This document shows positions 11,164 through 22,540 of a stretch of DNA of 64,000 nt, in pieces. The stretch is taken from positions 62,001 through 126,000 of the forward strand of contig JACGCN010000072.1 of NCBI GenBank assembly GCA_014905825.1, written 5' to 3'. A model generated the notes under the pieces. That model was given only the letters and a program-made list of their open reading frames with translations, was not told the origin of the DNA and did not search any database. Made by a program: the position numbers and the translations under genes. Every line of letters begins with the position of its first letter. Position 1 is the first letter of the stretch. This stretch comes from Lyophyllum atratum. Its lineage: Eukaryota > Basidiomycota > Agaricomycetes > Agaricales > Lyophyllaceae.

Positions 11164-11505
11164 AACGAACCAAGATCATATTTGGAAAAATGCAAGACTT
11201 GTGGTAAGTAACTCCTGAACTGGATATATCGCGGATGGGAGGGACATCATAAGTGTGTTTGAAACCGCTCAAAGGACGTTTTGCGTTATTGTACTCGATT
11301 CACGGTCCATATATTTCTCAGCTGATAATTGGAATGATAAGCCTGTCTGTACAGTATTGCCGTCTATATTCATTTTTGATTCATGCTACTTCTTACAATT
11401 ATCATGATGAAAAGGAAGGCTGCTGCTGTACTTGGGTTTGAAAGTTGTGCTTCCTCGATATAGACTTCCCCTTGACGAGTAGTTCAAAATACCATTGCCA
11501 TTGCA

Positions 11506-11588
11506 TGTCCCATGGCTTAGTTGGTTACGGCGTCCGACTGTTATACTCTCCAATCGGAAGATCGAGAGTTCAAGTCTCTCTGGGACAG
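11506..11588 (+). tRNA. tRNA-Asn (anticodon GTT) with a 9-nt intron
   Basis: The acceptor stem TGTCCCA pairs with TGGGACA. The D arm GCTTAGTTGGTTACGGC, the anticodon stem TCCGA/TCGGA and the T arm GAGAG-TTCAAGT-CTCTC are all present. The anticodon GTT is at 11540-11542. The intron TACTCTCCA (11544-11552) sits one base 3' of the anticodon, the canonical nuclear tRNA intron position. The discriminator base is G, as in eukaryotic tRNA-Asn. Confidence 0.93.
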
Positions 11589-11719
11589 ATACGCAGCACG
11601 CAGAGGTTTGTGTTTTTCCAACTCGAAAGGTGCCTTTCCAGAGATGGACCGTGGACGGCGAAGCTTTCATTACATTTGACGTAAGTAACAGTACTTACAA
11701 GTTACAACCAGCGCGTGAA

Positions 11720-11811
11720 GCGGGAGTTCAAGTCTCCCTGGGACAGCTGTAGGAGGTTTCTGTTTTTCCAACTCAAATCGCGCCTTTTCAGAGCAGAATG
11801 GTAAAGCTTTC
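11720..11811 (+). repeat. Partial tandem copy of the tRNA-Asn 3' half and its downstream flank
   Basis: CGGGAGTTCAAGTCTCCCTGGGACAG repeats the T arm and acceptor 3' strand of the tRNA at 11506-11588. The matching stem bases are changed (CGGGAG/CTCCC instead of CGAGAG/CTCTC). The following GTTTCTGTTTTTCCAACTC...CTTTTCAGAG...GTAAAGCTTTC repeats the tRNA's own 3' flank (about 11605-11668). There is no 5' half, so this is a tRNA relic. Confidence 0.8.
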
Positions 11812-12163
11812 TATACATACATGATATGACATACATACAACCAGCACCTTTGCTTCAACCCATATCTACACAACCGAGTTCCCCTTGATCAGCCATACTT
11901 CTAGACACATCAGTCGTTACTCCTTCTTGTAACTGTGTTCCTGTAGGCGACACGCGTCACGTTCCTCACCATCGTCCACTTCGCTACCTTCATGCTCCCG
12001 CCCAAGCGCTCCCGGAAGAGACGTTGCGAAGATTCGGAATTGCCACGAGATCATCGATCATGGTATACTCTCTCCCTGTAACAGAGATCATGGATACAAG
12101 TCAAAAGACGTTTAGACACGACGTCAAAAAAGGCACTATCGAAAAACTTACTTGGTCTTCGAC

Positions 12164-13684
12164 CTATGATAAAGCAGCATCATGGGTGACTGTCAGGTCC
12201 GACCCTTCAGGAAGCCCCCTCCTCACAAAATCTAGCCAACGTGACTTCCGGAAGTGATGGCCACCTGGAACTTCGTCGACCGGCGGCGTGCCCATATTAC
12301 TGCAATATATCATTAGGTTTTGGAGCCTTGCTACTCCCTTGGCCGTTGTATCAGATCCCGATCGAGAATGGAGCATAGTGAGCAGACTCTGGGGATCAAA
12401 TTCCTGGAACGGGTCCTCCAAAACTAACGATGTCAAATTGGGCAAGATGACATCCCTAGCCACCGCTTCAGGCTCCCGGACCTCAAGTGCCTGTAGCAAC
12501 GGGGTTGTTGTCCTAGTTAAAGCAACGCCGCTGTCCACAAGCGCATCAATATCACATGAGTATTCCCCTTCTGGCGATGTGAAGTTCAAGCTCTGAAGCT
12601 GTGGAACCGCGGAAAGACACTTCAGAAGTACACCGTCCCCCAATGGCACTGCTATCATTCGAAGATAGGTCAATGAGACCGCCTCGGAAAGGAATGATAT
12701 CAACAGCGTTTCCGACCAGGGACCCAGATCGAAGTCACTATAATGGCCAAGCATTATGGTTGCCACGGAGGGTAGTCGAATGCAAGCCAATAATGATTCG
12801 GCATAGTGAAGACTGCCTTGCGCACTGCCCACCACTATGGTGAAAGATTTTAGCTGAAGTGTCAGCTTTGAGACCCCCTTTGGCGCCCAGGTAGGTGCGC
12901 TATATAATGAAAGTGTTAACCCTTGCAGGTTATCACAGTAGGCGAGCGCATCCAGAAGATTAGGCCAAGGACAAGTCGAGATGCTGAGATCTGTGATTTG
13001 CTTCCAAGGAAAGGCGACTGTCTGTGGATCGAAGAGGCATGAGGAGTCGAGAACGGTGTGGTGAAGGTGTTGGAGTCTTGGCATATGTGGGGGACTTGTC
13101 AACTTCGGATATGGAGATGAACAGTCTAGAGAAATGAGGTTTGGCAATGGCTGGGTGAATGAATTCATAAGAGCTGTGCCATCGTCCGAATGCATCAGAC
13201 TAATTTCGCTCCAGCGGTGGGAAAATTGATCGAGGAGAGCTTCGCGGGGCGCTCCCTTGTCATATCGAAAGGTGAGGCGTATTCGCAGGTATGGAAAATT
13301 GGATAGAAAGAGCTGAAGCGATTCCGTCCTTTGATCACGTAGGATGTTTCTTTTTCCAGGAAATGACTTTCGGTCTTCAGGAAACGGAAGATTGACATGT
13401 ATCAATATGGCGGACTGAGATGTCGTAATTTCTCTCCAGGCTTTGCAAACAAGGCCGAGCGTTATAATCTGGCAACGATTGGGTGGCTGTAAACATGACC
13501 AGAAAAAGATCTCTGAAAGCATCTCGGCGGGGAGGCGAAAGAGGGATGACTCCTCTGAGTCCGCCTCAACAGCATAGCTGTTTGCAGATCTTGGTTCAGC
13601 TTCACTGCACTGTATCTCGGGCTTGGGATGTATACTGCTAGCCTTCAGGACGTTGGCATCGAGGGGTGGTGGTGATGGGGGCAT
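12164..13684 (-). CDS. F-box/leucine-rich protein B
   Basis: Single-exon frame of 506 residues. After a disordered N-terminus, the F-box reads FRLPAEMLSEIFFWSCL...LGLVCKAWREITTSQSAIL (about residues 48-90). It is followed by leucine-rich segments, and the protein ends RKSRWLDFVRRGLPEGSDLTV. The same overall plan and several blocks (HMPRLQ, FPWKQ..L.I..CPW.NLL, SRWLD.VR.GLPE..DLT) occur in the protein at 18486-19955, in opposite orientation. It is probably a substrate adaptor of SCF ubiquitin ligases; the target is unknown. Confidence 0.85.
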   Translation of the reverse strand: MPPSPPPLDANVLKASSIHPKPEIQCSEAEPRSANSYAVEADSEESSLFRLPAEMLSEIFFWSCLQPPNRCQIITLGLVCKAWREITTSQSAILIHVNLPFPEDRKSFPGKRNILRDQRTESLQLFLSNFPYLRIRLTFRYDKGAPREALLDQFSHRWSEISLMHSDDGTALMNSFTQPLPNLISLDCSSPYPKLTSPPHMPRLQHLHHTVLDSSCLFDPQTVAFPWKQITDLSISTCPWPNLLDALAYCDNLQGLTLSLYSAPTWAPKGVSKLTLQLKSFTIVVGSAQGSLHYAESLLACIRLPSVATIMLGHYSDFDLGPWSETLLISFLSEAVSLTYLRMIAVPLGDGVLLKCLSAVPQLQSLNFTSPEGEYSCDIDALVDSGVALTRTTTPLLQALEVREPEAVARDVILPNLTSLVLEDPFQEFDPQSLLTMLHSRSGSDTTAKGVARLQNLMIYCSNMGTPPVDEVPGGHHFRKSRWLDFVRRGLPEGSDLTVTHDAALS

Positions 13685-14477
13685 TTAGATGGGAAACTGG
13701 AGTTGAACGATGCTATATGGTGGTCGTACGTCACAGTGCTGTAACGAAGACCATCAGCTCACAGCATTTTTATAAACGATATCGACGGAGAGCGGAAAGA
13801 ATGGCAATATCAGACCTTTGGTGAAGTGGCACACTTTAGCACCGGACTTGATTTGAATCGGGGCAGATGGTGGCAGAGGAGTGCAGTTCGACGTAGTAGT
13901 CACTTGAATCTCAGGCTAGCGCTATCGTGACTGACGATAGTTCGGTACATAACCTTTCTATATTTTGCATGATGTGCTGTACTCACCAACGTAATGGTGT
14001 TGCTAGCACCAGGAAAGGCACTTAGCGTGGGTGCGCGATGGTGGATGAAGGAGCACCACCTTCGGGATCAGGCGACATCACACCAGCGACAGTTCCCGCA
14101 CCGCCACCGGATGCAAATATCGTCAAGTTGTTCTTGACTAAGGTAAGGTAAGGATTATCGAAAAGATATTCCATGCTCAAAGATCATTCAAGAACACTGA
14201 AGGTCTGGAATAATCTTCCAATATTTCCCAAGTCTTTTAGTGGCAGTTATCGCTCGTTGTTTCCAGCGTGCGGCGGTCACATCTGCGACTAATCGCAATG
14301 CCAGTACATATGCATGTACGAGTCAGCATAAGTGGGGAATTGAAGCAACCATTCCCGGTATATTCCAATGTGCCAGATGCGAATGAGCATAAATTACTTG
14401 AATAAGGAAAGAAAGAAAGAAAGAAAAGAAGGGCGAAGCCAGAAAAGCATTTGGTAGTGTACATCATGCAAAAAAGC
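13685..14477. other. Intergenic region between F-box B and RGP1
   Basis: No gene seen. A short GAAA tract lies near 14406-14428. The region separates the start of F-box B from the stop of RGP1 (both minus strand). Confidence 0.5.
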
Positions 14478-17400
14478 TCAAACGTCGAAAACAATGTCCG
14501 CAGGCTTGAACGCCGTATTCCCCGGCCACATCTTGATCGGGACCTCACACTCCACCGTCTCCAGCTTCATATCCTTCCACCCCTCCTCCCCACCCCCAAA
14601 CTTAACCCCAACCCCGACACCCCCCGCCATATCCGGCTTCACCCCATCATACACCCCATCATCCTCGTCCTCCTCCTCCATATCACCATCATGGTACTCC
14701 CGCTCGTTGTTCCCGAAGAACGACGCCGCGAAGAACGCGCCCCACGACCGCGGCGTGTTCACAAGCTCCGGTGTAGCTGGCTGTGCTTCCGGTTTTGATG
14801 GTTTCTCCATGGGCGCGTTCGTTCGCGGGGCGCGCCATGATGAACCCCACTCCCCGCGCGGACCGTCCCGTACTAGCTGCTTGACACGCACGCCCTCCGT
14901 ACCAACTTGTGACGACTCGGCCGCGACGGCGACCAGTAGACACAGTCGGACTTTCCACTCGAGGCCACCAAAGGTGGTGAAGGGTCCACCGGGCTGGTTC
15001 ATCCCAACGCGCATTTGGAATGCGGGGCTAGCATCGGAGGGAATATCGAGGGCGAACGTGGTGCGCAGGGTGGATGCTGTGAAGGAGGAGTGGTGCTCGG
15101 CATGCACGCGACGTAGATGTCGAGAACTCGATTGGGGAGATATTGTTGAGGGGAGAGATTCGTGGGCTTCGAGAATCGCAGATAGCTGAAAATCGAAATA
15201 TAAATCCATGCACGGCCAGGGTAGATAGCTTGAACCTTACCTGCAAGACTCTCGCCCGACTTGTCCTCTGGTTAAGCTCCACAACACCCAACACAGTTTC
15301 TCCCAGCCGGTATGCCGCCTTCGTAAAGGTTAGAACGGCCACCTTCACACCGTCCTTGTTGACATCATACGAGGCTGCAAAAACGATCCCGATACGATGA
15401 GCACCATCTTACGAGTACCCATATCATCAATCCCACCTTTTTTCGGATTCCTCGTCAATATCTCCACAGCCTCCCTACACCCAGACATCCCACCCTCCTC
15501 TGCTCTCTCCATCTCTCTCTCCAAGCGCTTCCCATCCTCCGTAGGCCACGTCGCATCCATGATTCCGTTCGGCGCAGCAGACTGCGGCACCGGAGAAATC
15601 GCCTCTGCCGGCAACTTGATCCTGACCCCGCTGGCCCCGGGATCAGGAAACGACGTCAACAAGCGGCGGGCGTAGTCCTGCAGATCATCAAAGGTCCCAC
15701 CTATCGCCGAGGACGCCAATGCTATTCAGGACGCAAACAGAAAAAGAGAGAAGGGATTTGTTAAGATGTGAAATGATCTGGCAGGAGGAGACGTCGCTTA
15801 CGGCTAGGAATAAGAGGCACCTTCCCAAGCCGCTTAATCGTCTTCCCTGTCTCTTCCACGACCTTCCCCTGTGATTCCGGAGAAGGCGTCATTGCCCCCT
15901 TGGAGATCGGCCATAGAACATCGTATGGCCGGGGAGTCCGTCCAACTGAAGAAACAAACCCAAGAGTTCAAAGATAAGGTCATATATGTAGAACCAGTAT
16001 CTACTCACCAACGACATGGTTGTACATCCTGATAGGCACCTTCATGACCCGACTAACACTATTTGAGCTCGCAGAGCCCGGGCCACCCGACGAGCCAGCC
16101 CGGCATGTGCCAATCACAAGCTCGTACGAGAACTTGACTGATCGACCCTTGAACGTGGGAGGAAGATTGTCGGGGAGCAATATCGAATACGTATCTATGA
16201 AAAGCGTTCATTTCAGCAGCGTATCCCGAGGAGGTGAGATGAGCAAAAAAGACGTACAGCTCCTTGATTCGCCGGGAAGAAGCGAGAGATCGACCGCCAA
16301 CATAGTAGGCTGGACTTCAAAGGTCGGCAGCGGCGCCTCTGGGTCGATCTCCTCGTCAACGACAGTGGTACCGGCACCGGGGATCCCCAGTCCCAGTCCC
16401 ACCCCACCGGTATTGGGAAACCGGCTGGATACAGGCGACGGGGCTGGGGAGAAGCCGGATATGGACGGTCGCGACCGGTGGGACGGCGTGAACGGTCCCG
16501 GAGAGCCGGGGGGCGCAGACGTTGATGCGACGAGGGATGTGGGAGAGAGAAGAGAGAGCAGGCCAGAGGAGAAGGAGGAGGATCGGCTGTGCGTGGGTCT
16601 GCGGCGGTGCTGGTTCGCAGAGGCTGGCTGGTGAAGAGATGACGAGATGTCCATCCTGCCGCCGCCAATTACGGACCGGTTGAGTAGCGCTGCACGCGCT
16701 GAATTGAGTGTTTGGCGCTGTTCTGGCGTGGTGACAACACCAGAGAGGGGGATGATGGAGAGAGTGCCTTTGAGCTGGGCGTAGGAGTAGAGAATGAGCT
16801 CGGTGTTGGATTGCGGGAATGTGGATGAGAAGGCCGAACGTGGGGGGTTATTTGCGTTTAGTCTGAGCGATTTTGGGGGCGCTCCAAGGCCGATTTGCGA
16901 CTGATGGTGCGCATGGCGAGGTGGTGGGTAGGCGTACACACTATTGCTGGAATTCTCAATAGAAGAAAATGTCCGGTGCGGAGGGGTTTCTATCGTTGGT
17001 GATACAAGTGAGGGCGTAGAAGGGTAGGGCGAGAGGACGCCCTCGGCGATAGGATCGAGGGCCAGGGAGAAGGTCGACGTGGAGGAGTTCGGCGTGTATG
17101 GTGGAGCCGGAGCAGGGGTTGATATGACCTCCAACGGGAGTTGACCATCCAGAATCGATTGTTTTCGTGCGTGGGGATGGTTCGAGCCAAGTGGAAGTGC
17201 ACCGGAACGCGTCAGCGGGGATGAGATGCGAGGCGAAGTGGGTGCTAACTCATAGTTAATAAATGCATGAGATGTGATTCGACAGGGACGTACAGTAACG
17301 GGGGTCGGAAACGCCATTGAACGACGCCTGCACAAACGAAGCCGACTTGGGGACGTTGGCCTCTCCCAGTTCCTCCAGTTCATGTGGTGTAATGGTAACC

Positions 17401-17786
17401 GATAGTGATTTGGCTAGCAATCGTTTCCTTCGCTGCTCGATCAAGTCCGGCAATTCCTCCCCACCCTTCGGAGAACGAGGCACCTTCCCAAGGAATCCTT
17501 TCCTCGCTGGTGCGTCTTCCCCAGCCTTGTTCTGAGTACGCGTACTCGGTACAGCAGTCCTCGGAGTTCCAGGTGATGTGGGGGGTCGAGCTAACGGTGC
17601 AGAGCTGATCGAATGGGCCGAACGTTTGTGACTGTGGGGCCTCGATGATTCTGGCTCTGGAGAACGCGTATTTGTGAAAGTTACAGTGACTGAGAACGGT
17701 TCACCAGCAAAGTACGAAGACTGTGCAGGCGTCACGACAATCCGGATGCCTGAGTCGACTTCAGAGATAGAGTTGAGGCCAGGCAT
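14478..17786 (-). CDS. RGP1: Rgp1-family protein (Ric1-Rgp1 Golgi GEF subunit)
   Basis: Rgp1 pairs with Ric1 as the exchange factor for Ypt6/Rab6 at the Golgi. Seven exons right to left: 17786-17294, 17244-16258, 16194-16009, 15945-15802, 15721-15437, 15374-15241 and 15185-14478. They give 978 residues, all joined in frame by 49-80 nt introns. The arrestin-like N-terminus reads IRIVVTPAQSSYFAGEPFSV followed by TVTFTNTRSPEP. A long Ser/Pro-rich insert follows, then the conserved core (YSILLPDNLPPTFKGRSVKF, SYELVIGTCR, VMKVPIRMYNHVVGRTPRPY, AAYRLGETVLGVVELNQ). The characteristic C-terminus is VECEVPIKMWPGNTAFKP plus ADIVFDV. The last introns were fixed by restoring PKKASYDVNKDG and RVLQLSAIL. 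Some other arrestin-fold family is possible, but the C-terminal block argues for Rgp1. Confidence 0.88.
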
Positions 17787-18134
17787 TTTAGTGAGATGGA
17801 CGTTCGAGTTCTCAAGCCTCGATTGGCGTCAATCTCTCCCACTGGTTGATATTCCGATGAACTGGATGTCAACGTGGCTGCAATTGATGTCAGACCAAAT
17901 ATATATCGATCAGGAACGGCTCCGGTGTGCCTCACGATGAACCTGCAAGCGGCTAGCACAGTTAACGAGTGTTCCGCGGCAATGTAGGGCTCATCTAGGA
18001 AAAGCAGAGGAAACCGGCAATGGTATGAGGCAAGGTAGGGAGTGACTTTGGGAAGTGGTGGTCAGTTGCCTCCGAAACAAACAATACCGGCCCGCTAGCC
18101 CGACAAAAAACTATAGGCTCAAGGCCTTCTCCTT

Positions 18135-18219
18135 CTGTCCCAGAGAGACTTGAACTCTCGATCTTCCGATTGAGAGAGTTTTAACAGTCGGACGCCGTAA
18201 CCAACTAAGCCATGGGACA
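18135..18219 (-). tRNA. tRNA-Asn (anticodon GTT) with an 11-nt intron
   Basis: On the minus strand the mature sequence is identical to the tRNA-Asn at 11506-11588 (TGTCCCATGGCTTAGTTGG..., T arm GAGAGTTCAAGTCTCTC, discriminator G). Only the intron differs: AAACTCTCTCA after CTGTTA, 11 nt rather than 9. It lies just upstream of F-box B', facing away from it. Confidence 0.93.
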
Positions 18220-18485
18220 GACGGTAGAGTTCCCGAACTGTGCATCTCTGTGCGCATCATGATCGCTAGCCCATTTCGTGCCAGTCGGAGTCCAACTGAT
18301 CCAGGTGGCTCTGCAGTTGCCAGTGACCACTTCAATCGAGCAACGCAGGAAGCATTCGAAGTCTGACCCCTAAGGTGCAGCGCTAATTCGCATTGCGTGG
18401 GTGGAATACACAGAGCTGAAGGTGTCTCATAGCGACTGCCTGCGACAACAGATCGGAAATCCTATCATCCCTTTTGACGAAGCCA

Positions 18486-19955
18486 ATGTCAACGGTCTTG
18501 CCACACTCTCCAGATGCCAAACGTTCGACAGATAGCGACTTGCCTCTAGGTACCGAGCTGCAGTGCAATCAACTTGAACGTGGATCTCTTGACAACTATA
18601 CTGAAGCGTTCGAGGCATTGAAATCGCCTATCTCTCGCCTCCCAGCTGACATGCTTGCGGAGATCTTTTCCCGCTCATGCCTAAACAGCGACGATGCTTC
18701 AAAGTTAGGGCTAGTTTGCAAAGCATGGAGGGATGTTGCGACATCTGAGCCCACCCTATGGACGCGGATTAGCCTTCCATTTCCCGGAAACCAAGCGGTC
18801 AGGGATCAAATGGTAGAATCACTGCAGCTTTTTCTCCACAGCTTTCCACATATACGATTACATCTCAACATGCGCCATGCTACAAAGCTGATCTCGGAGT
18901 TCGGGGTTTTCATCGACCGATTTGCAGACCGCTGGAGCAACATCGATTTCCGTGGCCACCTTGACTCGTCTGGTCTGATAAATCAGCTTACCGAACCACT
19001 GCCCCACATCACTTCTCTAATCATCCCATATCATATCGGCAAGTGGACCAGATTCCCACATATGCCAAGATTACAGCGTCTTCAGCTCATCATTCGAGAC
19101 CAGTGCGCTTTCGACCCGCAGATGCTTATCCTTCCCTGGAAACAGCTCACCGCCCTCATCATATACTCTTGCCCGTGGTCCAACCTTCTGCAGACACTCG
19201 ATTACTGCGATAAATTGAAATATCTAAGAGTTTCAGTTGAAGAGGATGTACGGACGCTCGAAGAGTGTCCAAGGTTGACTCTGGAGCTGGAATATTTCTC
19301 TCTATCAGTTGAGAATTCAAGGCGCAGCATCGATTATTCCCAGGCATTATTAGCTTCCATTGAACTGCCTGCTGCAACCAGCATAACTCTTGAAAACTAC
19401 CATGGCTCCAAAATGGCGACCTGGTCAGAAACTACGTTAACCACTTTCCTTATGCGGGCACATTCATTGACCCACCTTCAAATTCACCTGGTGCCGCTGG
19501 TAGATAGCAAACTTCTCGCTTGCCTTGCCGCGGTTCCCCAGCTCCAGAGCTTAACGTTCAGACCACCAAGCCTCATGGTCAATGTACTCGATTTTGACTC
19601 TACACTTCCGTTCCTTCGGGCGCTCGAAATCCACGACCCTGGAGAACGTTCGGACCGACAAGCAGCCGCTGGAGGTTGGATCTTGCCCAACTTAATGACA
19701 TTGACTTTGCAAGAGGCTTTTCACAATTTCTGTCCCCATACCCTGCTCCTCATGATCAATTCTCGGGCGAGAGCGAATCCAGTCAATAAGGCGCTAGGAG
19801 TAGAAACCCTTCGAAAGCTTATTGTATACCACGGCATTGTCCCACATCAAAAATCTGGTGAACGCTATGATGCTCAAAAGTCGCGCTGGCTGGACGTAGT
19901 CAGGCCTGGACTTCCTGAAGAAACAGACCTGACCATCCGCGGTCCTTCCGATTGA
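18486..19955 (+). CDS. F-box/leucine-rich protein B'
   Basis: Single-exon frame of 489 residues from the ATG at 18486; the open frame upstream of it has no ATG in context. The F-box is SRLPADMLAEIFSRSCL...LGLVCKAWRDVATSEPTLW, followed by leucine-rich segments, and the C-terminus is KSRWLDVVRPGLPEETDLTI. It is a diverged paralogue of the minus-strand gene at 12164-13684 (shared HMPRLQ, PWKQLT, CPWSNLL, VPLVD..LL.CL.AVPQLQSL). A role as SCF adaptor is inferred from the family; the target is unknown. Confidence 0.85.
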   Translation: MSTVLPHSPDAKRSTDSDLPLGTELQCNQLERGSLDNYTEAFEALKSPISRLPADMLAEIFSRSCLNSDDASKLGLVCKAWRDVATSEPTLWTRISLPFPGNQAVRDQMVESLQLFLHSFPHIRLHLNMRHATKLISEFGVFIDRFADRWSNIDFRGHLDSSGLINQLTEPLPHITSLIIPYHIGKWTRFPHMPRLQRLQLIIRDQCAFDPQMLILPWKQLTALIIYSCPWSNLLQTLDYCDKLKYLRVSVEEDVRTLEECPRLTLELEYFSLSVENSRRSIDYSQALLASIELPAATSITLENYHGSKMATWSETTLTTFLMRAHSLTHLQIHLVPLVDSKLLACLAAVPQLQSLTFRPPSLMVNVLDFDSTLPFLRALEIHDPGERSDRQAAAGGWILPNLMTLTLQEAFHNFCPHTLLLMINSRARANPVNKALGVETLRKLIVYHGIVPHQKSGERYDAQKSRWLDVVRPGLPEETDLTIRGPSD

Positions 19956-20857
19956 TAACTGGGTCAGGTAAGTTTTCGACGCGGTCGCTTTTGTTCGCAA
20001 TTACTATATACCTCATATTGATACCAACTTCGTCAGCACAGAAGGCCACGGTTGTGAGGCACCTCTCCGGCAGCGTTTTCCCCCATGAGTTCTAAATGCA
20101 GCGCACAGGTTACACGCTGAAAGCAACGTTTAGCGCGGTTGGGACTTCCCTCAAGTTGAATCCCAATTTCGATGTAATAGCCTTCTTCCCGCCTTCTTCA
20201 TCTGCTCAAGCTTCTGCGAGAAACACACCAGGATATGTGCACGTATAGTACGTATGTCACATGCAGAAGAGGCTTGATTTAGATAGTCAGCGTGTGACTA
20301 CTGTACTAATAGGACCGAGTCTTCAAGTAACCTCTGACACAGGGTCGCACTCAGTGAAGAGAACTTGAAGAGATTTTGGGCGTGTAACGCGTAACGATGA
20401 GCGCCGCCTTTTTGGCTTTTGCAAGTGCCGTTAATTAGTATCTATGGGGAAAGCGCAATAACTCACCGTGACTCTCCATTCCATCGTGGAACGAACAACC
20501 GACAGCGGAAGAGCAGCTAGACGATAGCCACTGTCAGGATTCAGAGTGCTTCAAAACCTTGATAGACCTTGATCATATTGATGCGATAATTTGCAGTTGC
20601 TTTGGGCGCCGCGGCCCGGAGCCTAGAACTTTAAGCTCCGGGCTACACACTGCCTGACTCGGGCTTCTACATACTACCTTGACGTACAGCGTCTACAACA
20701 GCTCTTAAGGATCACTTGGTCCTCAAGTGCGCTTCCTCGCCTTCACCTTAGTCTCACGAACTGTGGGGCGCATCATTCATTTTTCTCCATCTTCGTGACC
20801 TCCCTTCCATCCTGACACTGCTTGCAGTTGATTCAAATCTAGCAAATAACGCGATTA
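19956..20857. other. Intergenic region upstream of the deaminase gene
   Basis: No coding signal recognised. It holds the 3' flank of F-box B' and the promoter of the adenosine-deaminase-like gene. Confidence 0.5.
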
Positions 20858-22087
20858 ATGTCTATTGCAGGACCTGCAGCGAAAGCTCTTGACACTTTGA
20901 CCTCGGAGCAAATAAATTTTATCAAGACGCTCCCAAAGGCAGAGCTACATGCTCATCTAAATGGCTCAATTCCCATCGCAGTGCTTCAGGAACTCGCACG
21001 AGAGTACCTCGCATCTGCATCACCCGCTTCCAGGGCTCTATCGAATGACGCGATCGAGGCAGCTATAGACAAGCTCCTCGCTGGCGTATCGATCGACGAG
21101 ATCTCCGATTTTTTCAGCCTCTTCCCTGCGATCTATGCTATCACATCGACTCCCTCAGCTCTGGGTCGCGCTACACGTGCCGTGCTGAGCACGTTCCTCG
21201 ATGGCGAATATCCACAATGCACCTACCTCGAACTACGTACGACACCTCGAGAGGCACCAGAAATGACCCGGGAAGAGTATCTCAGGGTTGTGTTGGGCGA
21301 GCTGAAGCATTTCGGGGGGTTGCAGCGAGTGGGACTTATCGTCAGTCTGGACAGGAGAATGGGGCAAGAGGTCTTGCGTGAATGCCTGGATCTTGCTAAG
21401 AAACTCAAGGCAGAAGGAGAACCTGTTGTCGGTGTTGATCTTTGTGGGGACCCGATGGCCGGGGATATGGCCTTGTTCCGCAAATACTTCGAAGAAGCAA
21501 AGGCCGCAGGGCTTGGTGTCACTCTTCATATAGCCGAGGTAAGTCGCTTTCTTGCCATCGTGGATCGTTGGAGCCTCAAACAATTCCTTGATTAGACAGC
21601 GCACAATACCCCTCAAGAGACTTTGCAACTGTTGTCGTTCTGTCCGGACAGACTAGGACATGCTACCTTCCTTGACGAGGAAGCGAAGAAAATTGTCGCA
21701 CAGAACAAGACTTGTGTAGAGATTTGCCTCAGCTCTAATATCCTGTTTGTCTTTCCCTTTTCCCAGGTCGTTGTCGCCTGAACCGATTTCACAGGTGCAA
21801 AACTGTCTCCTCGCTGGAATGTCATCATATTACACATTATTTGAAGCATGGCCATCCCATCGCCATCTGCGTGAGCTCCCTATTTATGTCTGGAGTTTCT
21901 CTTAACTGAAAGGCTTGCTTCACAGACGGACGATATCCTTCCCTTCCGTACATCTCTGGTCGGCGAATATGCTCTCCTAATGGCGGCGCAGCCAATGGGG
22001 CTTGGTTTGTCAGAGGCTGAGGTGAAGGCCGTGGGGGAAATGAGTATGCAGTCGAGATTTATCTCAACTGTTGGTCCCAAAATTTGA
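20858..22087 (+). CDS. ADAL: Adenosine deaminase-like protein (probable N6-methyl-AMP deaminase)
   Basis: Four exons, 20858-21538, 21596-21744, 21795-21870 and 21926-22087, encode 355 residues. The metal-dependent amidohydrolase signature is complete: zinc-ligand motif LPKAELHAHLNGS, catalytic HIAE at the first exon junction, DRLGHATFL, CLSSNILCKT and TDDILPFRTSL. Family length and the AELHAHLNGSI motif fit the ADAL branch, whose characterised members deaminate N6-methyl-AMP to IMP in the cytosol, rather than true adenosine deaminase. All introns are 50-57 nt GT-AG. The gene is convergent with the inverted F-box copy A', whose stop lies 450 bases downstream. Confidence 0.9.
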
Positions 22088-22540
22088 ACTCATACCCGTC
22101 TGATATACCCATCTTGTACTGAATCTACTGCGCCTTCGCTGGCGAGGCACGTCATAAAACGTGCTCTTGCGTTTAAACCAGGCTTTTGCTTCTATTCCGT
22201 TCAGGTATTTTAGGCTCCGCGCCCTGCAGCGAAGCATCCGTGAGCTCAAACATAATTCGGCACAAGGCCAAAAACAAGGTTATTTTTTTCCATCGCCGAT
22301 GTCCAAATACGCTGAAAGGTAGAATCAAATGTGTTTCATTTCTCTGGTACAAATAACCCACACCTTATCATTCCAGTCGTCAGCTACAAATATATGCACT
22401 ACAAATTGATTACAATAACGGCAAACGTCCTTTGAGCGGTTTCGAAAACACTTATGAAGTCCCTCCCATCCGCGATATATCCAGTTCAAGAGTTACGTAC
22501 CACATGTCTTGCATCTTTCCAAATATGATCTGACTTCGTT

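Larger units (their letters stand above)
9030..11290 (+). repeat. Left arm of a ~2 kb inverted duplication carrying an F-box gene
   Basis: Sequence from about 9030 to 11290 matches the reverse complement of about 22420-24440. The match covers the promoter (CTATAAAA box, CCGGACTCTCCGAGTCTTTTGTCCAGC), both exons, the intron and the 3' flank (GAACTGGATATATCGCGGATGG). The left arm has about 200 extra bases (roughly 9125-9340) not present in the other arm. The inner arm ends are about 11.1 kb apart. Confidence 0.9.

Noticed and set aside
14494..15189. A 231-codon plus-strand frame rich in Ser/Pro
   Set aside because: It is the antisense of the last RGP1 exon. The minus-strand reading has clear family motifs and clean splicing.
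16020..16634. A 204-codon plus-strand frame
   Set aside because: Antisense shadow of RGP1 exons 2-3, crossing its intron.
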